Assembly: GCA_024345305.1 (NCBI GenBank)
Contig: BRON01000002.1
Location: forward strand, 372,001-436,000
DNA length: 64,000 bases
Reading direction: 5' to 3'
Origin: Mrakia gelida
Taxonomy: Eukaryota; Basidiomycota; Tremellomycetes; Cystofilobasidiales; Mrakiaceae
The notes below the pieces were generated by a model. It worked only from the letters and a program-made list of their open reading frames with translations, was not told where the DNA came from and searched no databases. Below, one piece after another: positions 1-11,542 of the stretch. The first letter of the stretch is position 1; each line of letters begins with the position of its first letter. A program made the translations under genes and the position numbers.

Positions 1-1109
1 AGAGAACAGAAGGTCCAGCTCACGGCGCGAGGAATTGCCCGAAGCAAAACCACAAACTGTCTGGATTGATCGGAAGAGGTCCAGTCAGCGACGAGTGGAC
101 GAGGAGCAGACGTGAAGGCTGAATTCAAGTCGCGCGAGCTCACAAAGATTGACGAGAGCTCCTCTCAGCTGATTGGGCGCAAGCTCGGTGATGTAAACTG
201 GAACGGTAGCTTGAAGCATTCCCACTCCAGCTCCTGGAAAGAGTCGAGCGAGATAAGACGAAGAGGGCGTCCGTTTAAGCTCGAGACGACGGTAGACGAG
301 ACGCGTCGAAAACTCACCTGCCAAAAGCTTCGCGATGAGCCAGGCCCACCAAGCTGCAGCGAAAGTCTCAGCGAAGATGCTCTGTACAGTAGAGAAGCCG
401 CAAATGAGTGAGTAGAGGTACGTCGGAGATGAAAAGAAGAAGAAGGGAGGACGAACGCCGACTAAGACGACCCACAAAAGGTAGAGTGCTTTTTTCCGGC
501 CGAATCGATCCGCAAAGAAGTTGAGCGATAGCATTCCAAGAATCTGTCCCATCGATTGGAAACCTGTGTCGGAAAGAAGAGAATTAGGGAAAAGCTCAGT
601 CTCCGTCTCGTTCTCGCGTCGTCGAGCAAAACCGAGACGCACCTCCCCAACTTGCGATCCAGGTTGATTTGAGAGCAGATACGCCGGTAGTAGGATTGAC
701 AGCACCAAACTGCTTGACGAAACCCTTGTTGACGATGATACTTCCGGCCAAGTTGATCTGCGAGAGAGGGAAGGTCAGAGCTGAAGCGAGGAGGAGGTCG
801 GCTCGACGCGGCTCACTTGATATCCGTCCGGAAGGGCTGGAAGGAGAAGAGACGGGTGTCAGATCGAGGTACGAAGAAGAGAACGAGGCGGCGATACGTA
901 CCAGAGAAAGCAGCGAAGAAACAGAAGAGGCTGGCCTTCCAGAACGCGCGAGCCGCTTGGGGGATGGTGAGGTTGTCGAGTTGAGACTTCTGAGCCGTCA
1001 CTCCTGGAACTTGATTGTCGAAAGCTTCGACGTACTCGATCTCCTCCTTGGCGTCTGGGTCGAAGGAAGGTCGAGATGCGAGATTGGGAGGAGGTGGAGG
1101 AGCCGACAT
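1..1109 (-). CDS. MFS sugar transporter, 5' part only (runs off left edge)
   Basis: This is the N-terminal part of a sugar porter of the major facilitator superfamily, a plasma-membrane proton/sugar symporter type. The first exon is 902-1109, followed by a 20-nt exon at 817-836. Splicing them gives ALPDGYQ joined to INLAGSIIVNKGF, which matches the first membrane segment of fungal maltose/alpha-glucoside-like permeases. Downstream come DRFGRKKAL (the loop 2-3 motif) and VPVYITELAPNQLRGALVNL, the sugar-porter signature before helix 5. The next exon (24-60) reads YSLWFCFGQFLAP. The rest lies outside the window. The start is the first ATG, with an acidic cytosolic tail of about 50 residues before the first helix. 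Substrate is not predictable. It diverges from the BNR_4 gene with 260 bp between start codons. Confidence 0.88.
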
Positions 1110-1369
1110 GATGGAGAGTGAAGGGGGAGGACGGGAGGGAAGAAGGTGGGAGTCAGCGGAGACTTTGCGAACCTCTCGTCGTCCAAATGGGGGAAAGAGG
1201 ATAGAAGATGAGCCGAGAAGATCTTCTCGAGGTTACGCCGAGAAAAAGTTTCCCTCTCGTGACCTCAAGGGGTCGATAAAAACAGATTACCTAACTGGAA
1301 GGTGGGCCGGAGACAACCGGATCTCGCTCGCTTCCTTCTCGAGCTCGTCCTCTCTTTCCAGCCATCACC

Positions 1370-3426
1370 ATGAGCCTCAAGATCATCTCCTCGTCGATCC
1401 TTGGACCCAGACCTCAAGCCCTCAACAACCTCAACGGAGGAAGTTTCCAGCAAGACGCTCTCTGCACTCGCAAAGGTCCGTCTTTTCCTTCAGCCCACGC
1501 TTCGTTCGAGCTCACTTCCCTCCCTCCCACCCGCGGACCCTCCTCCTTCCTTCCTTGCTGGCGCCACCACGTCGACCGAACGAGCTCACCTGTACTTCTC
1601 CGGTCCGTCCTTGGGTCGAACTCGTCCCTTAGGGTGGCAGTACGTCGTTTTCTACAGAGATGCCCCGAAGGTCGTTGGAACTCGGCACGTCTGCCTTGGA
1701 CGTCGAAACCTTGCTCTCCCTCACCAAGGACAAGTCTGGGAGATCATCGAATTTCACGACTATGATCAACAAGAAGACGATGGGCACAACGTCAGTTCAG
1801 AGCTTGCTCGTTGGCGATCCCCTTCTTCAGCCGTCGTCGCGCGAACTTCGAACTCACTCTTCTCGTCCTTGTTCTGTTCTCGATAGACTATCTCCCTAGG
1901 AATCTGCTCAACGGACGGATCAATACACTTCAGCTTCGACAATCACGACACTCCTCTCGTCTATCGCCGTTCGCTGGTCGATCTGACGACGAACCCAAAA
2001 GACGCGAACTGGTCGACGAGCAGTTTCAGCGCGGTCTTGAACGTCCTTCCAGGCCTCGAGAGCGTCGAGAGATCTACTTTCGAGGTAAGCACATCTCGTC
2101 AGCGATGTGCGTCTTCGAAAAACCTCAGAACTGACGCGTCTTGTTCTTCCTCCTCCTCGCGACGAGCAGAACGTCACCTACCCTCGTTTCCTCTCCCTCC
2201 CCTCCGGCTCTCTCCTCCTCGAGTACCGCGTCGGGATCTCAGGACTGGGGAACGACTTGATCTTCGTCTACTCGAAGGACGAGGGAGGAGGATGTACCTG
2301 GAAGGAGAGGGGAGTTTATCTGCAAGGGGTCGAGAACAACGCGTCAGTTCCGTCTTTGTGCTCTGCTCCTTCCTTCTCAAGTAACTCACCAGCGTTTTGG
2401 CGCTTCTTTCGATCGATATCAGCTACATCAATGGCATCGACGTCGATCAAAAAGAAAACCTCCACGTCTCGTGGACGTACCGAGATTACGTGCCTGTTTC
2501 GCTTGAGGAATCGAGACAGCAAGCTGGGCCAAATGGGCCAGAGAATGTCAGTATATGCCCTTTTCACTCTCTCAGCCCTCTGCTCCCTTCCGTCTCGAAC
2601 TCACCTCATCGCGACTCCCGTCGCGCTTCGCACACAGAACCACGACCTCCTCTACGCGTCGACCTCTTCTCCTCCCGACCTCAACCCTTCCTCTCCTCTC
2701 CAATGGATCTCCACCGACGGCGAGCCTCTCCCAGAGGGTCCCATTCTACCATCAACGAAAGGAATTACAGCGTTCGAAATCCCTAAAGGATCAGGTGAGT
2801 CCCGAAGAGATCAGCTCGCGACGCGCGTGTCTGTCTCGCTCTCGTCCTTCCTCCCCCTCGCACACTGACCCAACCCCTCCCTCTTCACAGGCATCCTCAA
2901 CCAAGAAGCCCAAACCATCGATTCCCTAGGAGGGTTCCACGTCCTCAATCGAGAGTACGATTCAAAGGGAACTCAGACGTGGTTCGTCCGACTCCTGCTC
3001 CCCACATCCGTTTGTCTCCGCCCAACTCACCTCCGCTTCGTTCCCATTCGTCACAGGATCCACTACCACCTCTCTCCACCCACCGCTTCCCCTCCCTCTC
3101 GGAGATGGACTCAAACTCCCATCCCAGCCCCGTACCTCCCTCCTTCGCTCACTTCGTCGAGAGGAAAGATGTTCTCCCTCTCCGACACCGTGCTGCTGTT
3201 CCTCCTTCCTCTCGAAGAGGACCTCGTTGTCCTGACGGGTGGGTTCGAGGAAGTGCTGAGAGTCGAGGGAGGAGGTGGGATGGAGAACGAGGTGCTTTTT
3301 GATGTGAGTTTGAGGGATGAGACGCGTCGGGAAGAAGAAGAGAGGAGTGCTGATTCGGTTTGGGTGTCTTGGTTTGGTTGGAGAAACAGAGATCGAGATT
3401 GGGCGAAGAAGGGGATGGGGTACTGA
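1370..3426 (+). CDS. BNR_4 (Asp-box) repeat protein, putative carbohydrate-active enzyme
   Basis: A multi-exon gene for a protein of the BNR_4 repeat family, predicted beta-propellers found in bacteria and fungi and often linked to polysaccharide breakdown. The spliced protein begins MSLKIISSSILGPRPQALNN and has family-like blocks: LNGGSFQQDAL, GWQYVVFYR, EIIEFHDYDQQEDDGHN, then TISLGICSTDGSIHFSFDNH after an intron, VTYPRFLSLPSGSLLLEYR, INGIDVDQKENLHVSWTYR and LGGFHVLNREY. Two introns use rare donors (GTCCGT after CTRK, GTTCGT before WIHYHLSPP). No clear signal peptide is seen, so the site of action is uncertain. The C-terminal about 100 residues are acidic and less conserved in character. 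Because it shares a short divergent promoter region with a sugar permease, a role in using an external saccharide is a reasonable inference; the substrate is unknown. Confidence 0.75.
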
Positions 3427-3686
3427 GTTTGTTCTTGGGTGGGTTTGCTGAGGAGGGAGAGGGAATAGGAGGGATGAAGAGGAGGTCGGTGAAGGTGTTG
3501 GATTTGGAGTGGGTCGACTGAGGAGAGAAGAGGGAGGGAGGAGCCGGATAGATGGGAGGTCAGCACGATCGAGGGACGGGTGGAGATGCATCGTGGTCCG
3601 CGTGGTCGCAAAGTGCTGGTAGCGGCTCTCGAAGATGGCGAGAAAGACGAAAGGAGTTCGCGAAGAGGGGTCATGCGATTTGGGTT

Positions 3687-4492
3687 TCAAGCAGACGCCT
3701 GAGCCTTCTTGACGAAATCTATCACGGCCTGCTCGTTGCGCATACCCACTGAGAAGAACCAAAACAGGTCGAGGATCAGTCTCTGGGACGTAAAAGAGGG
3801 GAAAGGGAACGAGGGAGACGGTCGGGCGAAGTTGAATCGAGCTCACCAAACTTGTCCACTGGCTCTCCGTTCCTGAACGCAAAGACGGTGGGGAGAGAAG
3901 CGATCTTGTACTTGGCGGCGATCTCTTGCAGGTCCTCGGTGTCGACTGATGCAGAGGAAGGAAGGGGAAAGTTCAGCGAACGGGGAGAAGGGAGGGAGCA
4001 AAGAGGAGCGGGAGGTCGAGCTCACCAGTAACGAGGTCGATGTCGAGCTCCTCCTTCTCGGCGACTCTGGAGAGCACGAAGAAGATGGAGAGCAGTTAGC
4101 ATAGGGTGGGTAGAGCAGGTAAGAGGTCCGATGAGCTGACTTGTGAAGCGTAGGAGCGAGCACTAGGGGAGGAGGAGGGAGGGGGGAAGATCGGTCAGCT
4201 TGAGCTCACACTCTTCTCTCCTCTTCCTTCACGACGACGACTCACTCTTGCAAGGTCGGCACCCTATCGAAATGGAAAGAAAATCATGTCAGCTCAGCAT
4301 CTAGAACGACAGCCAGGAAGATTTGAGCTCACACTCAGCGTAGAAATCGACGAGAACGAGTCGACCATCGGTCTTTGAGAGGACCTCGCTCGAGAAGACC
4401 TCCTCCGTCGCCGAAGCAAAGATGGCGCACTTCCTCGGCGTGGAAGAGAAGGCTCGGGCGGTGAGTTTGGACTTGAGAGCTCGAGAGAACAT
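3687..4492 (-). CDS. Thioredoxin, probably mitochondrial
   Basis: A small disulfide oxidoreductase of about 130 residues in six exons. The N-terminus MFSRALKSKLTARAFSSTPR is basic, serine-rich and free of acidic residues, a typical mitochondrial presequence. The thioredoxin fold follows: LVLVDFYAEWCRPCKMLAPT contains the active site WCRPC. The Trp codon is split by an intron (T joined to GG), so the donor must be the second of two overlapping GT sites near 4332. Next come VDTEDLQEIAAKYKIASLPT with the cis-Pro loop and VFAFRNGEPVDKFVGM. Length fits yeast Trx3-like proteins. It converges with the BNR_4 gene and diverges from the eIF4A-III gene with about 125 bp between starts. Confidence 0.92.
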
Positions 4493-4616
4493 GTTTGAAG
4501 AGTAGATGGCGGTTGGGACGACGACGACTCGCCTTTGGAATTCAGGACTTGTCTCGATTCGATTCGATTAGGGCGTCTCCTCTCCTTCACCCACTACCTC
4601 CTACCCTTTCTCAGTC

Positions 4617-7087
4617 ATGTCTGTGAGTACACCATCCCTCTCGCCTTTCTACGGATGCTACAGAGCTCAGTGCTGACCTCTCTACGCCGTTTTTTTTTTT
4701 CCCAGGGCATCAACGCATCGGACGACAAGCTCGTTCGTCTCTCTTCCCTCCCTGCCCTTCCTTCTCCACCACTACCCGTCCCCATCTTACTGATTCTTCT
4801 CGCCCTGCCCTCCCCGTCGCAGATCTTCGAGTCTTCGGAGGCTATCAAAGTCGTAAGCATAATCTGAACCCTCACAAGCAGCAGCAGCAGCAGCGTCTCT
4901 CTCTCTCTTCCCAACGGGGAAGGAGGGAGGAGAGAAGGGAAGGAGAGGAAGCGAGCAGACGATGTGCTTCACGAGGAGAAAGACGGGAAGCTTATCTTGA
5001 AATATGGGTTCGCTCTTCCGTCTTTCTCCGTATAGGCTCCCACTTGTGAGTTTCATTTCTCTCGTTCCCTTGGATGCATCGAAGGAAGGAGGGAGAGAGG
5101 AGAGGGCAGCTCGCGTTAGAATCGATGGCTGACCTCCCTTCCCTTCTCGTCCTTGCTTCGTTCGCTTCTACGTATCGTTCAGTCGACTCCCTCAACCTCA
5201 AGGAAGACCTCCTCAGAGGTATCTACGCCTACAGTGAGTCTCGCCGTTCTTCTCGAGCCAAGGTAACAGGAGGGAGGGAGGGGGGGGGGAGCTCAACCAT
5301 CAGAATCTGACCTCTCCTTTCCTTCCCTTCCCTCCCTTCAGACTTCGAGAAGCCCTCCGCCATCCAACAGCGAGCCATTCTCCCCATCACCAAAGGTCGA
5401 GACGTCATCGCTCAAGCTCAATCCGGAACCGGTAAAACCGCTACCTTCTCCATCTCCATCCTCCAATCCATCGACACCAACATCCGAGAAACCCAAGCTC
5501 TCGTCCTCTCCCCGACTCGAGAGTTGGCCACCCAGATCCAGAGCGTCGTTCTCGCCCTCGGAGACTACATGAACGTTCAGTGCCACGCCTGCATCGGAGG
5601 AACCTCCATCGGAGAGGATATCAAGAAGCTCGACCACGGACAGCACGTCGTTTCCGGAACGCCTGGACGAGTGTTCGATATGATCAGGAGGAGGAACTTG
5701 AGGACGAAGAACATTAAGGTGAGTTGGTTTGGGAGGAGTCGAGGGAGGTGATAGAGGAGGTCGAGCTGTGAGAAGTGTTCTGGAGGGCGAGCTCGCTACT
5801 TGTCGTCGTTTCCCGTCGTCGCTTCGCTGACCTCGTCTCGTCCTTCCTCCTCCCACACCTTCCCTCTACCCTTACCACCACCATTACTCCCTCCTCTACC
5901 ACACTCCACTTTTGTCCTTCCCCTCCACCAGATGCTCGTCCTCGATGAGGCCGATGAGCTCCTCAACCAGGGATTCAAGGACCAGATCTACGACATCTAC
6001 CGATACCTCCCTCCCGCGACCCAGGTCGTCGTCCTCTCGGCCACCCTCCCTTACGACGTCCTCGAGATGACCACCAAGTTTATGACCGACCCCATCAGGA
6101 TCCTCGTCAAGCGTGATGAGTTGACGCTCGAAGGAATCAAGCAGTTCTTCGTCGCCGTCGAGAAGGAGGACTGGAAGTTCGATACGCTGTGTGATCTTTA
6201 CGATACGTGAGTTCGGGTTCGCTTTTAGGTGGCTGAGTCTAGCTGGACGGGTTGTTGGTAGCTTCAAGAGTTGTGGAGGATCGGCTTGTCGTTTGGGACC
6301 TTCAAACGAAGTTGAGCTGACCGTCGCGACTCCCTTTCCTTCGTCTTCGTTCTTCCTCCCTCCAGCCTCACCATCACCCAGGCCGTCATCTTCTGCAACA
6401 CCAAAAGAAAGGTCGACTGGTTGACCGAGAAGATGCGAGAGGCCAACTTCACCGTTTCGTCCATGCACGGAGATGTACGTTCCTTTCTTCTCTCCCTCGT
6501 TCTCGCGTCTGCCCTTCTCGACGCTGACTTCGCTCTTCCTTCGCTTCTCCTCTCCCTCAGATGGTTCAAAAGGAGCGAGACACCATCATGGCCGAGTTCC
6601 GAAGTGGTTCTTCGTGCGTTCCGCATTGTCCAACGTCTTCTTTCCCTTTCGTCGACTCCTCCACGCGAACTCACCCTTTTCCCTCCCTTCCGCCTCACTT
6701 CGTACAGCCGAGTCCTCATCACCACCGACGTCTGGGCTCGAGGAATCGACGTTCAGCAGGTCTCGCTGGTCATCAACTACGATCTGCCCATCAACCGAGA
6801 GAACTACCTCCACAGGATCGGACGATCAGGTCGATTCGGTCGAAAGGGAGTCGCCATCAACTTTGTGTCGGTCGAGGACGTGAGGATCTTGAGGGATATC
6901 GAGCAGTTCTACTCGGTGAGTGGTCTCGCTTTTTTGGCCAAAGAGGTTTGAAGAAGGGGGAGGAAAGGAGGCTGGAAGAGACGCGTCGTTTGTCGTTTAG
7001 GGCGCTGACCCTTCTTCCTCGTTCTCGTTCGCCTTTTCGCAGACACAAATCGACGAGATGCCCATCTCTATTGGAGATATCGTGTAA
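4617..7087 (+). CDS. FAL1: ATP-dependent RNA helicase eIF4A-III / Fal1 (DEAD-box)
   Basis: A DEAD-box RNA helicase of about 395 residues, the eIF4A-III type that forms the exon-junction core and acts in 18S rRNA maturation in yeast. Motifs in order: Q-motif [12 protein letters not shown], Walker [24 protein letters not shown] in [32 protein letters not shown] and [38 protein letters not shown] and the end [14 protein letters not shown] separate it from translation factor eIF4A. The 5' part is finely split: exon 1 is only ATGTCT (4617-4622), then exons 4706-4732 and 4823-4852, then a 10-nt exon at 5036-5045 which joins to give [17 protein letters not shown]. An apparent further intron lies in the 3' UTR at 7092-7207. 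Function call is firm; the smallest exons rest on frame and family agreement. Confidence 0.95.
4876..4893 (+). repeat. Short AGC/CAG trinucleotide run in a FAL1 intron
   Basis: About six AGC units lie within the intron between the exon ending at 4852 and the 10-nt exon at 5036. The run is intronic and so not translated. Confidence 0.8.
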
Positions 7088-7463
7088 GAAGGTACGTTCT
7101 GACGACCTCACGACCTCGTCTCCAGTCAAGGGCGGGAAGAAACGAGACGCGCGACGACGACGGATCCTGACCTTTCGACTTCGTTCTTCCTCTCTCTCCT
7201 TCCCCAGTGGTCTATCTTATTTTCTTCGTTTCTACTAGGTTTTTTGTTTCGTTCCTTGATGCCATGCTGGATCTCTTGACCACCAACTTTTCGACTCGAG
7301 CAGCAAGTCGAAGGGAGGGAGTTACGGGACAAACAAAGAGGTCCCCTCCTCTTTCGCCGCCAACCACCACAGTCGACGTTCCTTTCCTTCCACCCTCTTT
7401 GTCTTTCCACTCTCTCCACGTATCAAACATCAACCTTTCACCCATCCCAGCCCCTCGGCATCC
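7088..7463. other. Intergenic, FAL1 3' end and upstream of next gene
   Basis: Besides the probable 3' UTR intron at 7092-7207, the stretch holds a T-rich patch near 7210-7260, which may carry the FAL1 3' end, and a CT-rich tract before the ATG at 7464. No further coding potential seen. Confidence 0.5.
7092..7207 (+). other. Probable 3' UTR intron of FAL1
   Basis: Four bases after the TAA stop of FAL1 the sequence shows a GTACGT donor, a CTGAC branch motif about 40 nt before the end, a pyrimidine tract and a CCAG acceptor. It looks like all coding introns here but cannot be coding. The distance from stop to junction is too short to be expected to trigger nonsense-mediated decay. Confidence 0.6.
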
Positions 7464-8727
7464 ATGGATCCACCCCCTACCACTTCTCTCAAGCAGGAGA
7501 ACGAGAAGACGAACGAGCTCGACTCACCCTCCCCGTCTCGATCCGACCTCGCTCTCGAACGACTCGCCAAAGCCATCCAAGGCTCCTCCCTCGAGGACGA
7601 GCACAATAAGACTGCCATCAGTATCCTGGAAGAGGTAGCGAAAGGACCTGAGCGACTGTCGAGGGGGGGCCAGGAAAAGGATCGGGAGTTTTGGGAGAAG
7701 ATGATCAAGGTGGAGTTTGAGGCGATCAAGGAGGATCTTCCTGGGGGGAGATGGGCATGGTATGCCTATGTGAGTCTCTGAGATCCCTATTATCATGCGA
7801 GTGTCGGGCAGAGGGCTTACTGAAGATCAGCTTCCTACTCGCAGAGGTTTCATGATTCTGCCGACGGACGCGCTTCGAACTTCCCTCGACGGATCGTTCA
7901 CCTACCCTACGATTCCTCACGATCTCGTCCCGAAGGTGGCTGACTGGAACGGAAGAGGTGATCCTACTCTCAGGCTCGTAGACGGTCTTGGGATAGCTGA
8001 TGCGTACACAGCTCGAAGAGTTCGTTCGTTTCGCCTTCGTCTGCCCGGTCGCGTCGAGCTCGCTCACTTTCAGTCCGCTTCCTTTCCCAGCTGACTCGAC
8101 TTTCTCTCTCAGATCTCTCTCTGGGACATCCACTGCCACCCCCACAACTCCTCCCAGAACGCAGATCCACCAGGAGATCGTCCCATCCTCACTCCCTCCC
8201 ATGAACTCTTCGGACTCGATCCTCCCTCTCTCCCTCCTCGTCTTCACTCCCTCATCGACAAGATCGAGGAGTACAAACGACTCAACCTTCCCGGGTCCAT
8301 CAACCTCTCCTTCGGCTCCTCCCATCTTCCTCGAATCGCTCGAGATCCAGAGCGACAACCCAACCTCGTTCCCTTCTCGATCAACTACCCCATCCCACCT
8401 TGCCCTCTCGAGGGGTCTCATCACGACTACCCTGAGGACGCCAGCAGGACGTTCGAGATGCAGCTGGAGCTTCCCTCGAGGCTGAGGATCCAGTTCTTCC
8501 ATCCAGCGTACTGGTACTATGCGTTCGAGAGGAGGGGGGACGAGCAGCATCGTGACGGGTTGGGAGAGGGAGGGTTGATCGACGACGTGCTTGCGTTGGG
8601 AGGGATGGAGATTGAGGAAGGGGGGAAAGCGTTGAGGGTTTTGGCGAGGATGACGGAGTCGAAGAAGGAAGAGGGGGGAGGGTGGTGGTGGGAGAGGCTG
8701 GTAGTGTGGTGGAAAGGAGAGAAGTGA
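7464..8727 (+). CDS. Unknown protein, about 360 residues
   Basis: Not recognised. The predicted protein starts MDPPPTTSLKQENEKTNELD, has an acidic/polar N-terminal third, and ends in a Trp-rich basic stretch (EEGGGWWWERLVVWWKGEK). The middle includes GFMILPTDALR, ISLWDIHCHPHNSSQ, LNLPGSINLSFGSSHLPRI and LRIQFFHPAYWYYAFE, and the regular exon structure suggests a real conserved protein. The exons that keep one frame are 7464-7770, about 7832-7977, a 12-nt exon at 8012-8023 (LEEF), and 8113-8727. The intron between the second and third is only 34 nt (7978-8011). The next intron has a GTTCGT donor. No signal peptide is obvious. It converges with the nitronate monooxygenase gene. Confidence 0.6.
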
Positions 8728-8929
8728 GGGACGGGGCGACGCGTCGAGTTCGTTTTTGTCCTTGATTCTCCCTGCGACGATCTTGCTTCGTTTTCGCGAG
8801 TATGCTGATTTTGCGAGATCAGTCTGACACTCATCCTGAAATCGTGGAAGTATAACTCGAAAGGCATGGAGCATAGAAGCGCGTCCGGTCCAACTCAGTC
8901 AACATATCTAGGCAACAAGCGTTCGTTGT

Positions 8930-11230
8930 TCAGAGCTTGGCGGCCTGAGCTCCTCGCTTGATAACGTCCCTAGCCTCCTTGACCCTGTGAGATAAGAAGA
9001 AGGGGAGTCAGCGAGATCAAAACGAACAGAGCGAAGATCGAAGGACAGATTGAAACGCACATCGACTCGATGATGACCTTCGCGGGAAGAACCTCGTGGA
9101 TGCTGGCGGCGACGGATCCCATCAACCAAGGTCTGATGAAGTAAGACGAGGTGTCAGTGAGGGTATCAATAAGGAGCGAGAGGGAGCGAGACGATGGGAA
9201 ACTCACCGTCCCTCCATCGACTTCTCGGGATGGCTCTCGAGCTCACGCTCGTGAGGAAGAACTCCCTTTCCGGTGAGGTCCTTGATCTCGGCAGCTCGGT
9301 TCTCGTTCCAATCACGGACGTAGGGGGTGTATCGGACTCGAAGAGGTCGTCCAGTCTGGCGAAGGAAACAAAAAGAGCAAGATGTTCAGCGGAACAGGGA
9401 GGAAGGTCGTCGCGTCGACGAGCAAACGACTCACGTAGATCAGAGTCTTCTCAACATCATCGTAGCCAGCAGTCAAGATGAGCTCCTTGTGCTTGGGAGG
9501 AGCAGAAGCCTCGGTAGCGGCGACGAATCGAGTTCCAACTGAAGAAGAAAGGAGACGAGACGAAAGGTCAGCGAGGAGTCTCGTCTTCGAGAAGGAGACG
9601 ACGGAGAACGCACCCCAGACGGCCTGAGCTCCCCACATAAGAGCGGCAGCGAGACCTCGACCATCGGCGATACCTCCAGCGGCAATGACGTAGACCTGAA
9701 GAAGGAAGGAGTCAAGATCAGAATCAAGGGAAGAGACGTGTCTCGACGCGAAAACGGATCGACTCACGGGCTCTCCAGTCAAGGGCGACTTTCTTCCCTT
9801 GCAGGCATCGACACAAGCGGGAACGAGAATGCTCGTAGGAACGTTTCCGGTGTGTCCTCCTCCCTCTCCTCCCTGGCAGCAGATGATGTCGACTCCGGCA
9901 TCGAGAGCGTAAGCGACGTGTTTGGGCGCACCAACCATGTTCTGTTGATGAGGAAGAAGAGGGAGAGAGAGCGAAGAGAAAGATTAGCTTCTTGAATTTC
10001 GAATAAAGAGACCAAGAAGAACCCAAAAGATCCCTTGCTCAAGAGACGAGCTGAAGAGAGTGGACGCGTCGTCGACCTGCTTCTCGCGACTGAGATTGGA
10101 GACGACGTACCATGATGGGGATTCCAGCAGCGTGCAGCTTCTCAACGACGTACTTGGGAGGAACTCCGATGGCGCAGACGAACAGGGAAGTCTTCTCCTC
10201 GATGATAACGTCGATGAGCTCGGAAAGCTTTCCCTCTGCGCGCGAAGAAGAGAGAAACGAAGGTCAGGATCAGGTCGTGGGAAAGGACCTGGCAACGTAG
10301 GGGTTGTACTTACTGGAATAATCGTAGTTGGTCTGAAAACGATGGACGCAAGGCGAAGGAGAAAAGGTCAGGGAAGGAAGAGAGCAGGGAGGGGGCAAGG
10401 ACGAGACGACAAAACGAGACTCACCTTCCTGGCAGTTCCTCCCGAAGCGGTCTTGCTTCCTCCAGCGGCAGGAATCAACAGGTCGACTCCGAAGGGAAGG
10501 TTAGGAGAGTTGAGTCCCTCCTTGATGTGTCGGATCTGCCTTCGAAGGTTGTCGGGAGTCTGCGAAAGAGAAGAGGGAGGAAGTCAGTGATCAGCACCGG
10601 CTGCTTGAGCGCGCTCCCACTCTTGCTCTCGGCTTCGACGACTGGCTCCGGCCAAGTGTGAAGAAAGAGAGGTGTGGACGTACGTATCCTGAGAGCGAGA
10701 TGGAACGAGAGGCGAAGAACAGCGAAGATAAAAGTCAGCTCGTCGCTCACTCGTCCGCCCTGCGAGCTTCGAGCTCAGCCTCTCGACTCGAGGCACGAGC
10801 GTCTTCGACACCAACTCACCAAGACCTCCGATGACTCCGAGTCCTCCAGCGTTGGAGACAGCAGCGGCGAGCTCGGGGCCAGCCTGGATAAGAAAGCGAA
10901 GACGATCAAAGCGTCAGGCGATGCGAGCATAGGAAAAGGAGGAGAGGTCGACGGTTCGATGAAAGCCGGAGCTCGAGTCGTCCTCCTCTCTGGCAAGCGC
11001 TGCTGCTGGTATCGAGTGGTTTCAACCCATGGCGTGGTGAAATGTCTACGTACAGCGACGTTCATTCCAGCGAGGAGAATGGGGTGCTTGATGTTGACTG
11101 AGCGAAACGAGCAGGGGCAAAGGAGCGAAGGAGGAGAAGGTGTCAGCTCGTCGTCCTTCATGCTTTGCGTCCTCGGATCGGAGAGGAAGACGAACTCACA
11201 CATCTTGGTGATAGGGGTTTCGAGAGACAT
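8930..11230 (-). CDS. Nitronate monooxygenase (2-nitropropane dioxygenase family)
   Basis: An FMN enzyme of the NMO/2-nitropropane dioxygenase TIM-barrel family that oxidises alkyl nitronates such as propionate-3-nitronate. Spliced blocks follow the fold: start MSLETPITKM joined to FNIKHPILLAGMNVA, then NAGGLGVIGGLGYTPDNLR, ASGGTARKTNY, PPKYVVEKLHAAGIPIMNMV, MVGAPKHVAYALDAGVDIIC, CQGGEGGGHTGNVPTSILVP, VIAAGGIADGRGLAAALMWG and VGTRFVAATEASAPPKHKE. The GGEGGGHTG and AAGGIADGRG segments correspond to the flavin-phosphate region and the catalytic His neighbourhood. The C-terminus is MEGRPWLMGSVAASIHEVL and AAKL. About ten introns interrupt it. Probably peroxisomal or cytosolic detoxification; localisation is not shown by the sequence. 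Confidence 0.93.
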
Positions 11231-11542
11231 GTTGGGTAGAAGAGTGATGGAAGTGGGGTGGGTGAGTTGGTTGTGGGGGTGGTGGTTGATGAGAGCTTCG
11301 ACAGAGGAAGGGAGGAAGGGTCGAGTTCGACGATTCCGGCTCGACTGGAGCTGGGTAGCCGAGCGAGATGAGCGCGTGAGGGCTCTCTGGTTTTGCTTTT
11401 TATTGGCTCGTCGGGAGAGAAATTTGCGTTCAAGATATCGCTGGAGAGTATAGAGATGGGACAGGCTTGTCTCGGGTGGAAGAGATGGTTTGAAACTACG
11501 CTGCAGAGGTCGTTACGAAAGAGAGAAGACCAGACGAGGAAA

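Noticed and set aside
2962..3882. 306-codon open frame on the minus strand
   Set aside because: It is antisense to the BNR_4 gene, very Ser/Pro/Arg-rich, and explained by low stop frequency opposite coding DNA.
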